64,000 bases of DNA. It comes from Streptomyces sp. Tu6071 (lineage in GTDB: Bacteria; Actinomycetota; Actinomycetes; Streptomycetales; Streptomycetaceae). Numbering within the stretch: the stretch's first letter is position 1; the number at the start of each line of letters is the position of its first letter. Made by a program: the position numbers and the translations under genes. The notes below the pieces were generated by a model. That model was not told the DNA's origin, did no database searches, and saw nothing but the letters and a program-made list of their open reading frames with translations. Of this stretch, positions 47,809-56,407 are shown piece by piece. The DNA lies in assembly GCF_000213055.1 (NCBI RefSeq), contig NZ_CM001165.1, forward strand, positions 3,197,945 to 3,261,944, in the 5' to 3' direction.

Positions 47809-48776
47809 CGTGCTCGCTCCCCCATCAGACCGGCCGCGCCCTTCGCCAGCATCTCGGCGGCGAGTTCCGCGCCGAGCGCCTCGGCCTCCGCTTGCGTGGA
47901 GGGCACGTGACCGGTGGTGGTCAGCTGCACCAGCTCGGAGCCGTCGGTCGAGCCGACGACACCTCGCAGGCGCATTTCGGTGGTCTGCCGCTGGGCGGCC
48001 TGGTCCTGCGGTGCGCCGGTGAAGTCGGCGAGCGCGCCCACGGGTGCGCTGCACCCTGCTTCGAGCGCCGCGAGCAGCGCCCGCTCGGCGGTCACGGCGG
48101 CCCGCGTGCGCGGGTCGTCGAGCCGTGCGAGCGCCTCGGCGAGCGGCCCCGGGGGGCACTCGACGGCGAGCGCTCCCTGCCCGGGCGCGGGCAGGACGGT
48201 GTCGGACGCGAGGTACGCGGTGACCTCACCGCCCCTGCCGAGCCGGTTGAGCCCGGCCGCGGCGAGAACCACCGCGTCCAGCTCACCGTCCCGGACGAAG
48301 TTGATCCTCGTGTCGACGTTGCCGCGGATCGGCACCGTCTCGATGTCGAGCCCGTGCGCGCGGGCGTGGGCGTTGAGCTGCGCCATGCGGCGCGGCGAGC
48401 CGGTCCCGATCCGCGCGCCCCGCGGCAGTCGCTCCAGGGTGAGCCCGTCGCGCGCGATGAGCGCGTCCCGGGGGTCCTCGCGTCGCGGGACCGCGGCGAG
48501 CGCGAGCCCTTCGGGCTGTGCGGTCGGCAGGTCCTTCAGGGAGTGCACGGCGAAGTCCACGTCACCGCGCAGCAGCGCGTCGCGCAGCGCGGTGACGAAG
48601 ACCCCCGTACCTCCGATGCGCGCGAGGTGCTCGCGCGAGGTGTCGCCGTACGTCGTGATCTCCACGAGCTCGACGGAACGGCCCGTCGCCTCGCGCACGG
48701 CATCGGCCACGAGCCCGGACTGCGCCATGGCGAGCTTGCTGCGCCTGGTGCCGAGCCGGAGTGGCTTGTCGGTCAT
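47805..48776 (-). CDS. hemC: Hydroxymethylbilane synthase (porphobilinogen deaminase)
   Basis: A 323-residue enzyme that polymerises four porphobilinogens. Clear motifs are LRLGTRRSKLAMAQSGLVADAV, GTGVFVTALRDALLRGDVDFAVHSLKDLPT, the Arg-rich RIGTGSPRRMAQL, RGNVDTRI, and LEAGCSAPVGAL with the Cys that carries the dipyrromethane cofactor. ATG 48776 overlaps the hemA stop by four bases, and its own stop overlaps hemD the same way, so translation is coupled through the operon. Confidence 0.97.
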   Translation of the reverse strand: MTDKPLRLGTRRSKLAMAQSGLVADAVREATGRSVELVEITTYGDTSREHLARIGGTGVFVTALRDALLRGDVDFAVHSLKDLPTAQPEGLALAAVPRREDPRDALIARDGLTLERLPRGARIGTGSPRRMAQLNAHARAHGLDIETVPIRGNVDTRINFVRDGELDAVVLAAAGLNRLGRGGEVTAYLASDTVLPAPGQGALAVECPPGPLAEALARLDDPRTRAAVTAERALLAALEAGCSAPVGALADFTGAPQDQAAQRQTTEMRLRGVVGSTDGSELVQLTTTGHVPSTQAEAEALGAELAAEMLAKGAAGLMGERAR

Positions 48777-50176
48777 GACCGCCCTCGATTCGGGTCGTCT
48801 GTACTGCTCGCGTCGGCCCGGCTGACGGCGGCCACCGTCTGCGGGTCGAGGTCGAAGAGGGTGCGCAGCGCGTCCGCGTACCCGGCACCGCCGGGCTCGC
48901 TGGCGAGCTGCTTCACCCGCACCGTCGGCGCGTGCAGGAGCTTGTCCACGACGCGGCGCACGGTCTGGGTGATCTCGGCGAACTCGCGCTCGCCGAGGCC
49001 GGGGAGGCGCCCGTGCAGGCGCGCCGTCTCGGCGGCCACCACGTCGGCGGCCATGGTGCGCAGGGCCACCACGGTGGGCGTGATGTGCGCGGCCCGCTGG
49101 GCGGCGCCGAAGGCGTCCACCTCCTGGGCGACGATGTGCTGCACGCGCTCCACGTCGGCGGCCATGGGCGCGTCGGCGCTGGCGGCGGCGAGCGACTCGA
49201 TGTCGACGAGGTGGACGTGGTCGAGGCGGTGCGCCGCCGCGTCGATGTCGCGCGGCATGGCGAGGTCGAGGAGGGCGAGCGGGCGCGCGGCACGGCCCGC
49301 GGTGGCCTCCTCGATGGCCTGGGCGGGCAGGACGAGTCCGGTCGCGCCCGTGCACGAGACGACGATGTCCGCGCGGGGCAGTTCGTCGGTGGCCTCGCCG
49401 ATCGGCAGGGCGCGCGCGGCGACGCCCGTACCGCCCGGCTGGCCGAGGATCTCGACGAGCCGCTCGGCGCGTGAGCGGGTGCGGTTGGCGACGGCGATCT
49501 CGGCGACGCCGGCCCGCGCGAGCGTGGCGGCGGCGAGCGAGGACATCGAGCCCGCGCCGATGACGAGCGCGCGCTTGCCCTTCGCCCAGTCCTCGACGGA
49601 GGTGCCGCTGTCGGAGGGGGCGTCCGCGGCGCCGTCCCCGGAGGGGGCGTTCTCGGCGAGCTGTTCGAGACCGAAGCTCACGAGGGACTGGCCCGCGCGG
49701 TCGATGCCCGTCTCGCTGTGGGCGCGCTTGCCGACGCGGAGCGCGGACTGGAAGAGGTCGTTGAGGAGCCGGCCCGCGGTGTGCAGCTCCTGGGAGCGCG
49801 CGAGGGCGTCCTTGATCTGCCCGAGGATCTGCCCCTCGCCCACGACCATCGAGTCCAGTCCGCAGGCCACCGAGAAGAGGTGGTGGACGGCGCGGTCCTC
49901 GTAGTGCACGTAGAGGTACGGGGTCAGCTCTTCGAGCCCCGCGCCCGCGTGCCGGGCGAGGAGCGTGGAGAGTTCGGCGACGCCCGCGTGGAACTTGTCG
50001 ACGTCCGCGTACAGCTCGATGCGGTTGCACGTGGCGAGGACCGCGGCCTCGGCGGCCGGTTCGGTGGCGAGGGTGTCCTGGAGGAGCTTGGCCTGCGCGT
50101 CCGCGGTGAGCGCGGCGCGTTCCAGGACGCTCACGGGGGCGCTGCGGTGGCTGAGCCCGACGACGAGGAGACTCAT
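48773..50176 (-). CDS. hemA: Glutamyl-tRNA reductase
   Basis: A 467-residue enzyme, the committed step of tetrapyrrole synthesis, reducing glutamyl-tRNA to glutamate-1-semialdehyde with NADPH. It begins MSLLVVGLSHRSAPVSVLERAAL, has the catalytic Cys in VLATCNRIELY, VGEGQILGQIKDAL, the NADPH fold WAKGKRALVIGAGSMSSLAAATL, and IVVSCTGATG. An insertion rich in Ser, Asp and Gly (SGDGAADAPSDSGTS) separates the domains. ATG 50176 overlaps the rex stop by four bases. Being next to rex links heme synthesis to NADH/NAD+ balance. Confidence 0.97.
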   Translation of the reverse strand: MSLLVVGLSHRSAPVSVLERAALTADAQAKLLQDTLATEPAAEAAVLATCNRIELYADVDKFHAGVAELSTLLARHAGAGLEELTPYLYVHYEDRAVHHLFSVACGLDSMVVGEGQILGQIKDALARSQELHTAGRLLNDLFQSALRVGKRAHSETGIDRAGQSLVSFGLEQLAENAPSGDGAADAPSDSGTSVEDWAKGKRALVIGAGSMSSLAAATLARAGVAEIAVANRTRSRAERLVEILGQPGGTGVAARALPIGEATDELPRADIVVSCTGATGLVLPAQAIEEATAGRAARPLALLDLAMPRDIDAAAHRLDHVHLVDIESLAAASADAPMAADVERVQHIVAQEVDAFGAAQRAAHITPTVVALRTMAADVVAAETARLHGRLPGLGEREFAEITQTVRRVVDKLLHAPTVRVKQLASEPGGAGYADALRTLFDLDPQTVAAVSRADASSTDDPNRGRS

Positions 50177-50985
50177 GCCCGCATCACGGCGGGCAGGTCA
50201 CCCTCCGGTCCCGGGCCGTCCCCGGCGCGAGCGGCGCGCTCGGCGGGGGTCTCCTTCGCCGCGACGCCGCTGACGGCGGTGGTCGGCGCGTTCCGCACGG
50301 CGCTCTCCTCGGCGAGGTTCTCCTCACCGGCCTTGCGCTGCTCGTGGAAGGCGAGGATCTGGAGTTCGATGGAGAGGTCGACCTTGCGCACGTCGACGCC
50401 GTCCGGCACGGCGAGGACCGTGGGGGCGAAGTTGAGGATCGAGGTGACACCGGCCCCGACGAGCCGGTCGCAGACCTGCTGCGCGGCCCCGGCGGGGGTC
50501 GCGATGACCCCGATCGAGACGTGCTGCTCGCGGATGACCGTCTCCAGCGTGTCGATGTGCTGGACGGGGATGCCCGCGACGGGCTTCCCGGCGAGCGCCG
50601 GGTCGGCGTCGACGAGCGCCGCGACCCGGAAGCCGCGCGAGGCGAAGCCGCCGTAATTGGCGAGCGCGGCGCCGAGGTTGCCGATGCCGACGAGGACGAT
50701 CGGCCAGTCCTGCGTGAGGCCCAGCTCGCGCGAGATCTGGTAGACGAGGTACTCGACGTCGTAGCCCACGCCGCGGGTCCCGTAGGAACCGAGGTACGAG
50801 AAGTCCTTGCGCAGCTTCGCGGAGTTGACCCCGGCCGCCGCGGCCAGCTCCTCGGAGGAGACCGTGGGAACCGAGCGCTCGGAGAGTGCGTTGAGTGCGC
50901 GGAGGTACAGCGGAAGACGGGCGACGGTGGCCTCGGGAATTCCTCGGCTGCGGGTCGCCGGTCGGTGAGTTCGGCCAGTTGCCAC
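50173..50985 (-). CDS. rex: Redox-sensing transcriptional repressor Rex
   Basis: A 270-residue repressor that leaves DNA when NADH rises. The N-terminal winged helix is VARLPLYLRALNALSERSVPTVSSEELAAAAGVNSAKLRKDFSYLGSYGTRGVGYDVEYL (about 20-80). The Rossmann domain starts PIVLVGIGNLGAALANYGGFASRGFRVAALVDAD (about 95-128), with GxGxxG-type GIGNLG. The C-terminal tail of about 45 residues is low in complexity. GTG 50985 follows GCAGGAG. A Rex operator (51061-51080) lies 75 bp upstream, so the operon is autoregulated, as shown for S. coelicolor. It heads the rex-hemA-hemC-hemD-hemB operon. Confidence 0.97.
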   Translation of the reverse strand: MATGRTHRPATRSRGIPEATVARLPLYLRALNALSERSVPTVSSEELAAAAGVNSAKLRKDFSYLGSYGTRGVGYDVEYLVYQISRELGLTQDWPIVLVGIGNLGAALANYGGFASRGFRVAALVDADPALAGKPVAGIPVQHIDTLETVIREQHVSIGVIATPAGAAQQVCDRLVGAGVTSILNFAPTVLAVPDGVDVRKVDLSIELQILAFHEQRKAGEENLAEESAVRNAPTTAVSGVAAKETPAERAARAGDGPGPEGDLPAVMRA

Positions 50986-51060
50986 GGTGCTCCTGCGGGT
51001 AGAGCGGGGCTCTGGGCGGTCAGTTGTCCCAGGACCGCCCCGTCGCCAGCAGGCTATGTC

Positions 51061-51080
51061 TTTGTGAACGCGTGCACAAA
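51061..51080. promoter_or_regulatory. Rex operator (ROP) before the rex-hem operon
   Basis: TTTGTGAACGCGTGCACAAA is a 20-bp inverted repeat with a single mismatched pair. It fits the known Rex consensus TTGTGAA-N4-TTCACAA apart from one base in the right arm. Its distance from the rex start suits a promoter overlap. Confidence 0.92.
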
Positions 51081-51250
51081 GATGGTGTCCGTTTTGTCCG
51101 GCCAAAGTGACCGGGGTCACGTGGCCGAAACCCCCCACCGGGGAACCACTTCGCGCGGGGCGCGAGCGACCGTGCGGGAACAAGCCCGACACCTCTTTCC
51201 GAATGCGCAACGCCCCCGCAGCCTGCGATTCGATGGTACCTGGAGCATTT

Positions 51251-51278
51251 GAGCCCCTCCGGCGTTTGAGGAGCGGGG
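51251..51278. repeat. Second copy of the dispersed repeat (inverted)
   Basis: GAGCCCCTCCGGCGTTTGAG and the next 8 bp are the reverse complement of 4955-4981. It is followed by CCCGGGGCGAAGCCCC. It lies in the 329-bp spacer (50986-51314) between rex and the glutaredoxin gene, which otherwise holds only the Rex operator and the rex promoter, and could act as a terminator for the glutaredoxin gene. Confidence 0.75.
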
Positions 51279-51314
51279 CCCGGGGCGAAGCCCCCGAACG
51301 CCCCCCGCCCGCGC

Positions 51315-51587
51315 CTAGCGCAACGCCTTGCGCAAGCGGTCCGGGTCCACCTTCCAGAACGTGTGCTGCTCCCCGTCCACCAGGACGACCGGCACCTGCT
51401 CCCAGTACTCCCGGTACAGCGCCTCGTCGCGCGTGATGTCCTTCGCCTCCCACGCCACCCCCAGCTCCCCGCACACGGCGGCCACAACGCGCTCCGCGTC
51501 CTCGCACAAGTGGCAGTCGGGCTTGGCGATGAGCGTCACGGTCCGTTCGGCGGCGGGCCTGCGACGGCCGAAGAGTCGTCCAGTCAT
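51315..51587 (-). CDS. Glutaredoxin-like thioredoxin-fold protein
   Basis: A 90-residue small redox protein. The sequence [67 protein letters not shown] has the active-site C-H-L-C and the cis-proline VPVV of thioredoxin folds. It is probably reduced by mycothiol or thioredoxin reductase in this group. ATG 51587 lies 9 bp after GGAG; another ATG three codons earlier is possible. It is divergent from the HAD gene and matches the position of SCO3321 next to rex. Confidence 0.88.
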   Translation of the reverse strand: MTGRLFGRRRPAAERTVTLIAKPDCHLCEDAERVVAAVCGELGVAWEAKDITRDEALYREYWEQVPVVLVDGEQHTFWKVDPDRLRKALR

Positions 51588-51731
51588 ACGGACCATTCTC
51601 CGCCCCGCCCGGCCGCCCCCGCGCCGCACCGGCCGGCCGCCCCGGCACCGCACCGCACCGCCGCCCCCGCGTCCCCCCGGCGCCCGCTTCCCGTACGCCG
51701 CCGTTCCCGCCGACTCGTTATGCTCGACCGC

Positions 51732-52649
51732 ATGGCCGCTCCCGGATGGCTCACCCCCCGCAGGCGCCCCGCCACCGCCCGCAGCGTCCTGGCGGGCGAG
51801 GCCGCGGCCGAGGCCGCGCGGAAGAGCGAGAGCGAGTCCGCGGGAGGCGTCCCCGAGCCCGAGTTCCCGGTCGCGGGGGACACCCGCGCCGCCGCCTTCT
51901 TCGACCTCGACAACACCGTCATGCAGGGCGCGGCCCTCTTCCACTTCGGCAAGGGCCTCTACAAGCGGCACTTCTTCGAGCGCCGCGAACTCGCGCGCTT
52001 CGCCTGGCAGCAGGCGTGGTTCAGGATCGCGGGCGTCGAGGACCCGGCGCACATGCAGGACGCGCAGGACAGCGCCCTCTCGATCGTCAAGGGCCGCCGC
52101 GTGGCGGAACTCACGACGATCGGCGAGGAGATCTACGACGAGTACCTCGCCGACCGCATCTGGCCCGGCACCCGTGCCCTCGCCCAGGCCCACCTCGACG
52201 CGGGCCAGAAGGTGTGGCTCGTGACGGCCGCGCCCGTCGAGACGGCGACGATCATCGCCCGCCGCCTCGGCCTGACCGGCGCGCTCGGCACGGTCGCCGA
52301 GTCGGTCGGCGGCGTCTACACGGGGCGCCTCGTGGGCGAGCCGCTGCACGGCCCGGCGAAGGCGGAGGCGGTACGGGCCCTGGCGGCGGCCGAGGGGCTC
52401 GACCTCGCGCGCTGCGCGGCGTACAGCGACTCGTACAACGACGTCCCGATGCTCTCGCTCGTCGGACATCCGTACGCGATCAATCCTGACGCGAAACTGC
52501 GCAGATATGCCCGCGCCCACGAGTGGCGGCTGCGTGATTACCGGACCGGCCGCAAGGCGGCCAGGATCGGCGTCCCCGCAGCCGCCGGACTCGGCGCGGT
52601 GGCGGGCGGCACGGCCGCGGCGGTGGCGATCCACCGCCGCCGTCACTGA
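51732..52649 (+). CDS. HAD-IB family phosphatase (SerB-like)
   Basis: A 305-residue HAD-superfamily hydrolase of subfamily IB. The nucleophile motif is [23 protein letters not shown] (DxDxT), motif II is VTAAPVE, the lysine motif is [21 protein letters not shown], and motif IV is [23 protein letters not shown]. The phosphate monoester substrate is unknown (serine phosphate or a phospholipid head group are common). The C-terminus carries a hydrophobic segment [20 protein letters not shown] that may anchor it in the membrane. ATG 51732 matches the usual MA-start of homologues; ATG 51720 is also in frame. It precedes bldN. Confidence 0.9.
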   Translation: MAAPGWLTPRRRPATARSVLAGEAAAEAARKSESESAGGVPEPEFPVAGDTRAAAFFDLDNTVMQGAALFHFGKGLYKRHFFERRELARFAWQQAWFRIAGVEDPAHMQDAQDSALSIVKGRRVAELTTIGEEIYDEYLADRIWPGTRALAQAHLDAGQKVWLVTAAPVETATIIARRLGLTGALGTVAESVGGVYTGRLVGEPLHGPAKAEAVRALAAAEGLDLARCAAYSDSYNDVPMLSLVGHPYAINPDAKLRRYARAHEWRLRDYRTGRKAARIGVPAAAGLGAVAGGTAAAVAIHRRRH

Positions 52650-52686
52650 CCGCGCACGCCACGAAGCGGCACGTCAGACCCCTCAC

Positions 52687-52701
52687 CTCACTCTGCGTGA
52701 A
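52687..52701. promoter_or_regulatory. BldD box upstream of bldN
   Basis: CTCACTCTGCGTGAA matches the remembered 15-bp BldD consensus NTNACNC(A/T)GNGTNAN at every fixed position. It lies 38 bp after the HAD stop and about 340 bp before the bldN start. bldN is a known target of BldD, the c-di-GMP-dependent repressor of development. Confidence 0.8.
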
Positions 52702-53040
52702 GCTCGGCGCCAGGGCCCGAGGTTCAGCCATACCCCGTCGAGGCGCCCGGTAGTCCCGATTCCGGGCACCCGTGTCCCCGCGACACGCACTCGGAAGTCT
52801 TCGCGCAAAAACGGTCACCAACAGGGCTTTTGAGCGATCACCAAAGCTCGTGACTCCATAAGAGAAGCGACGCAAGCGGCGATTTGGGCAACTCGGTGTA
52901 GCGCCGCCTGCACGAAGCGTTATTCTCCTCAAACGCATGACGGCCCCCTGCCTCCAGTACGCCGAGTGAACATGAGCCCGAGCGGTACGGGGACGAGGAG
53001 CCGGAGTGCACGTGATGGAAGCTCTGCCTCTGGGAGTCCC
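52702..53040. other. bldN leader and promoter region
   Basis: 339 bp between the BldD box and the chosen bldN start. It contains AT-rich patches near 52800-52860 and 52915-52935, where promoters would be expected, and GGGAG just before the start codon. In-frame codons extend back to ATG 52966 but lack conservation with the remembered BldN N-terminus. Confidence 0.45.
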
Positions 53041-53814
53041 GTGTACCCACACGTCGGGGTTGACGCCGCGGGCCTGGCCGCTCTCCGCGCCTCGGTAGTC
53101 GACCGCCTGCGCGGTTTCGTCCCCACCGCGTACGCCACACCCGTGTTCGCCACGCCCGCGCCCGCTCGACCGTGCTACGCCCTGGCCGAGTCGAGTACGG
53201 CCGTCGGCAGACGCGGCAGGTCCGCCGCGGCCACCACCACCCACCGCCGGCCTGCCGCGGACAGCGACAGCGCCCGCATGATGGATCTTGTCGAAAGGGC
53301 GCAGAGCGGCGAGGCCGACGCCTTCGGCCGCCTCTACGACCAGTACAGCGACACGGTCTACCGCTACATCTACTACCGCGTCGGCGGGAAGGCGACGGCC
53401 GAGGACCTCACGAGCGAGACCTTCCTGCGCGCCCTGCGCCGGATCGGCACCTTCACCTGGCAGGGCCGCGACTTCGGCGCCTGGCTCGTGACGATCGCCC
53501 GCAACCTCGTCGCCGACCACTTCAAGTCCAGCCGCTTCCGCCTCGAGGTCACGACGGGCGAGATGCTCGACGCCAACGAGGTCGAGCGCAGCCCGGAGGA
53601 CTCCGTCCTCGAATCCCTCTCCAACGCCGCCCTCCTCGACGCCGTGCGCCGCCTCAACCCCCAGCAGCAGGAGTGCGTGACCCTGCGCTTCCTGCAGGGC
53701 CTCTCCGTCGCGGAGACGGCCCGCGTCATGGGCAAGAACGAGGGCGCGATCAAGACCCTCCAGTACCGGGCGGTCCGCACCCTCGCCCGCCTCCTCCCGG
53801 AGGACGCCCGCTGA
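53041..53814 (+). CDS. bldN: ECF sigma factor BldN
   Basis: A 257-residue extracytoplasmic-function sigma factor that switches on aerial hyphae genes (chaplins, rodlins, bldM). Residues 1 to about 80 are the pro-region known from S. coelicolor BldN (VYPHVGVDAAGLAALRASVVDRLRGFVPTAY). Region 2 is DAFGRLYDQYSDTVYRYIYYRVGGKATAEDLTSETFLRALRRIGTF (93-138) and region 4 is LNPQQQECVTLRFLQGLSVAETARVMGKNEGAIKTLQYRAVRTLARLL (206-252). It is nearly identical to the S. coelicolor protein over regions 2-4. GTG 53041 follows GGGAG and matches the known start. It is held inactive by RsbN, encoded next. Confidence 0.95.
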   Translation: MYPHVGVDAAGLAALRASVVDRLRGFVPTAYATPVFATPAPARPCYALAESSTAVGRRGRSAAATTTHRRPAADSDSARMMDLVERAQSGEADAFGRLYDQYSDTVYRYIYYRVGGKATAEDLTSETFLRALRRIGTFTWQGRDFGAWLVTIARNLVADHFKSSRFRLEVTTGEMLDANEVERSPEDSVLESLSNAALLDAVRRLNPQQQECVTLRFLQGLSVAETARVMGKNEGAIKTLQYRAVRTLARLLPEDAR

Positions 53815-53917
53815 ACGAGACGGCGCCACCGAGGGCGGTCGCACGAGCGACGCGCCCTCACGCAACGCGCCCGGACGGACACGTACGGACACACTCCCCG
53901 CATCTTCGTCACCCGTC

Positions 53918-53946
53918 CGTAACCCCGCCCCCAAGCCCGTCGTTGT
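53918..53946 (+). promoter_or_regulatory. Candidate BldN-dependent promoter of rsbN
   Basis: CGTAAC (53918-53923), a 17-bp spacer, then CGTTGT (53941-53946). This is close to the BldN consensus CGTAAC-N16/17-CGTTGA as remembered from S. venezuelae. It lies 103 bp before the rsbN start, in the gap after bldN, as expected of a sigma factor driving its own anti-sigma factor. Confidence 0.7.
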
Positions 53947-54048
53947 CCCGGACGCAGGCTCCCTCCGGTCACGCCGCCCCCGCTTCGGGGCGGCCCCCAC
54001 CAGGACCTTCCGGGGAGCCGATCGTCATGACGAGAGGAGGTGCCGCCA

Positions 54049-55335
54049 GTGATCGCGAACGTCTCGGCGCACCGGCGGGCGAACGCCTTCGCCCAGGCCC
54101 TGGACGAGCGGCCCGCACAGGGCCTCGCGGCACAGCAGGGCACCGCACCGGAGCAACGGGACCGCACGGACGAGCCGAGCCGGATGCTCGCACTCGCCGG
54201 CGGACTCGGCGCCCTGCCACCGCCCGTGCTGGACCCCGAGGTGAAGGTGGTCCAGCGGGCCCGACTGGTCGCCGCGATGGAGACCATGCTCCGCGAGGGC
54301 ACCGTGCCGGGCCTGGACAGCCCACGCCCTTCGGTGCCCGGTCAGCGCTCCCGCAAGGGCGCCCACCGGGCGAACCCGCTCAGCAAGCTCAAACCCCGCA
54401 CGCGCCTCTCCAAGCGGCTCGCCGCAGGGGGCCTCACGGTGAGTGTCGCCGCGGGGGCCTTCGGCGGGGTCGCGGCGGCGAGCGGCGACGCCCTGCCGGG
54501 TGACTCGCTCTACGGGCTCAAGCGCGGGATGGAGGACCTCAGGCTCGGCATGGCCGGGGACGACGCCGATCGCGGGCAACTGCTCCTCGACCAGGCGGGG
54601 ACGCGGCTCTCCGAGGCCCGCAGACTCATGGACCGGGGCAGCGCGGGCCGCCTCGACCACGAGCACCTCGGCGAGATCCGCCGCGCGCTCAACGGCGTCA
54701 AGTACGACGCGGGCGAGGGCCACCGGCTGCTCAGCAAGGCGTACGAGGCCGACCACTCCCTCGGTCACCTCCAGGCCCTCTCCTCCTTCGCGGGCACCCA
54801 CCGCGAGGCATGGGACCAGCTCCGCGGCCGGCTGCCGGTCCAGTTCGTCGACGTCAGCGACGAGGTCACCTCGGTGTTCGACGCGATGGAGAGCGAGGTC
54901 ACCCCGCTGCTGCCGCACACCCCGGCCGCGAAGCCCGGCACCCCCGAGCAGCCGGGCTCCCCGACCTCGGGCGACCGCGACAGCGCCTCCCCGCACGCCC
55001 GCGAGCGCGACAAGGACACGGGGGACGGCAAGGACGGGGCCTCGCGCGAGACACCCGCCCAGGACGAGGCGCGCGGCACCTCGCCCGCGCCCTCCGGACA
55101 CGCCCAGGACGACGACGGCCTCCTCGGCGACGCCGGGCGCCTCCTCGACCCCCTCAAGCCCCCGACCGGCGCCTCGTCCCCGGACGGCACCGGCGGCGGG
55201 GCCTCGAAGGGCACCCAGGGCGGCACGGGCGGCGACCGGGACCGCGCACCCGACCCGGTCCCGGACATCACCCTGCCCCCGCTCCTGCCGGGAGTCCTCC
55301 CGGGCCTCGGCCTCGGAGTGGAGGACGACTCGTAG
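54049..55335 (+). CDS. rsbN: Anti-sigma factor RsbN (DUF5667 protein)
   Basis: A 428-residue membrane-bound anti-sigma factor for BldN. The cytoplasmic part (1-120) begins VIANVSAHRRANAFAQALDE and has VLDPEVKVVQRARLVAAMETML, a compact helical sigma-binding region unlike zinc anti-sigma domains. One transmembrane helix lies at about 124-145 (RLAAGGLTVSVAAGAFGGVAAA). Outside is a DUF5667 domain (GDALPGDSLYGLKRGMEDLRLGMAGDDADRGQLLLDQAGTRLSEARRLM), then a long Pro/Ser/Gly/Asp tail. The start GTG 54049 follows GAGAGGAGG, with the expected spacing. Directly downstream of bldN, as in S. coelicolor and S. venezuelae. Confidence 0.94.
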   Translation: MIANVSAHRRANAFAQALDERPAQGLAAQQGTAPEQRDRTDEPSRMLALAGGLGALPPPVLDPEVKVVQRARLVAAMETMLREGTVPGLDSPRPSVPGQRSRKGAHRANPLSKLKPRTRLSKRLAAGGLTVSVAAGAFGGVAAASGDALPGDSLYGLKRGMEDLRLGMAGDDADRGQLLLDQAGTRLSEARRLMDRGSAGRLDHEHLGEIRRALNGVKYDAGEGHRLLSKAYEADHSLGHLQALSSFAGTHREAWDQLRGRLPVQFVDVSDEVTSVFDAMESEVTPLLPHTPAAKPGTPEQPGSPTSGDRDSASPHARERDKDTGDGKDGASRETPAQDEARGTSPAPSGHAQDDDGLLGDAGRLLDPLKPPTGASSPDGTGGGASKGTQGGTGGDRDRAPDPVPDITLPPLLPGVLPGLGLGVEDDS

Positions 55336-55349
55336 CGCGCGAGCGGTGG

Positions 55350-55397
55350 TACGGGAGCGGGGCCGCGCCTTCCACGGGGCGCGGCCCCGCTCCCGTA
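55350..55397. terminator. Bidirectional terminator after rsbN
   Basis: A perfect 20-bp stem (TACGGGAGCGGGGCCGCGCC pairing with 55378-55397) and an 8-base loop in the 74-bp gap between two convergent genes. One of the strongest hairpins in the window. Confidence 0.9.
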
Positions 55398-55409
55398 GCG
55401 GACAGGCCG

Positions 55410-56378
55410 TCAGAAGAACACCGAGCGCCGCCGCACCAGCGCCTCGTACAGCATGTGCTGAATCCGCTCGCGCACCTGGTCCGTGAGGTTGAAGACGAGC
55501 ATGGGGTCCTCGGCGGCGTTCGGCGGGTGGCCGGAGGTGTCGAGCGGTTCGCCGAACTCGATGGTCCACTTCGTCGGGAGCGGCAGCGCGCCGAGCGGCC
55601 CGAGCCACGGGAAGGTCGGCGTGACGGGGAAGTACGGGAGGTTGAAGAGGCGCGCGAGGGTCTTCGCGTTGCCGACCATGGGGTAGATCTCCTCGGCGCC
55701 GACGATCGCGCACGGCACGATCGGCGCCCCGGCCCGCAGCGCCGTCGCGACGAAGCCGCCGCGCCCGAAGCGCTGGAGCTTGTACCGCTCGGCGAACGGC
55801 TTCCCGAGCCCCTTGAACCCCTCCGGCATCACCCCGACCAGCTCGCCCGCGCCGAGCAACCGCTCGGCGTCCTCGGCGCACGCGAGCGTGTGCCCGGCCT
55901 TGCGCGCCAGCTCGCCGACGACGGGGAGCCGGAAGACGAGGTCGGCGGCGAGCAGCCGCAGCCGCCGGGCCGCCGGGTGCTCGTCGTGGAGCGCGACCTG
56001 GAGCATGAGCCCGTCGAGCGGCAACGTCCCCGAGTGGTTCGCGACGAGCAGCGCGGCTCCGTCGGCCGGGACGTGCTCCAGGCCCTTCACCTCGACGCGG
56101 AAGTACTTCTCGTACAGGGGCCGCAGCGCCTCCAGGAGCACGCCCTCGGTCAGCTCGGCGTCGTACCCGAAGTCGTCGACCTCGTACGCGCCCGTGAGCC
56201 GCCGCCGCAGGAAGGCGAGCCCGCCCGCGAGCCGCCGCTCCCACTCCGGCCCGGCCCCCGCCTCCTCGCGCGCCGCGCCCGGCAGTTCGCGCACCTCCGC
56301 CTCGCCGCCGTCCCGCCGCTCGCCGCGCCGCTCGCGGGCGCGATCGTCGTCGAACGGGATCACTTTCGCGTCGGCCAT
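55410..56378 (-). CDS. Lysophospholipid acyltransferase (PlsC-type)
   Basis: A 322-residue acyltransferase. After a charged N-terminus, the PlsC domain starts at YEKYFRVEVKGLEHVPADGAALLVANHSGTLPLDGLML, with an NHSGTLPLD motif in place of the usual NHxSxxD (His and Asp kept). It continues VGVMPEGFKGLGKPFAERYKLQRFGRGGFVATALRAGAPIVPCAIVG, where the EG and the P motifs lie. The variant NHSGTxPxD is typical of an actinobacterial group, possibly in phospholipid or lipid anchor remodelling. ATG 56378 follows AAGGAG. It is the second gene of a pair with the epimerase, in the same direction. Confidence 0.9.
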   Translation of the reverse strand: MADAKVIPFDDDRARERRGERRDGGEAEVRELPGAAREEAGAGPEWERRLAGGLAFLRRRLTGAYEVDDFGYDAELTEGVLLEALRPLYEKYFRVEVKGLEHVPADGAALLVANHSGTLPLDGLMLQVALHDEHPAARRLRLLAADLVFRLPVVGELARKAGHTLACAEDAERLLGAGELVGVMPEGFKGLGKPFAERYKLQRFGRGGFVATALRAGAPIVPCAIVGAEEIYPMVGNAKTLARLFNLPYFPVTPTFPWLGPLGALPLPTKWTIEFGEPLDTSGHPPNAAEDPMLVFNLTDQVRERIQHMLYEALVRRRSVFF

Positions 56379-56407
56379 GGGGCGGGACTCCTTCGGTCGC
56401 GGTGAAT

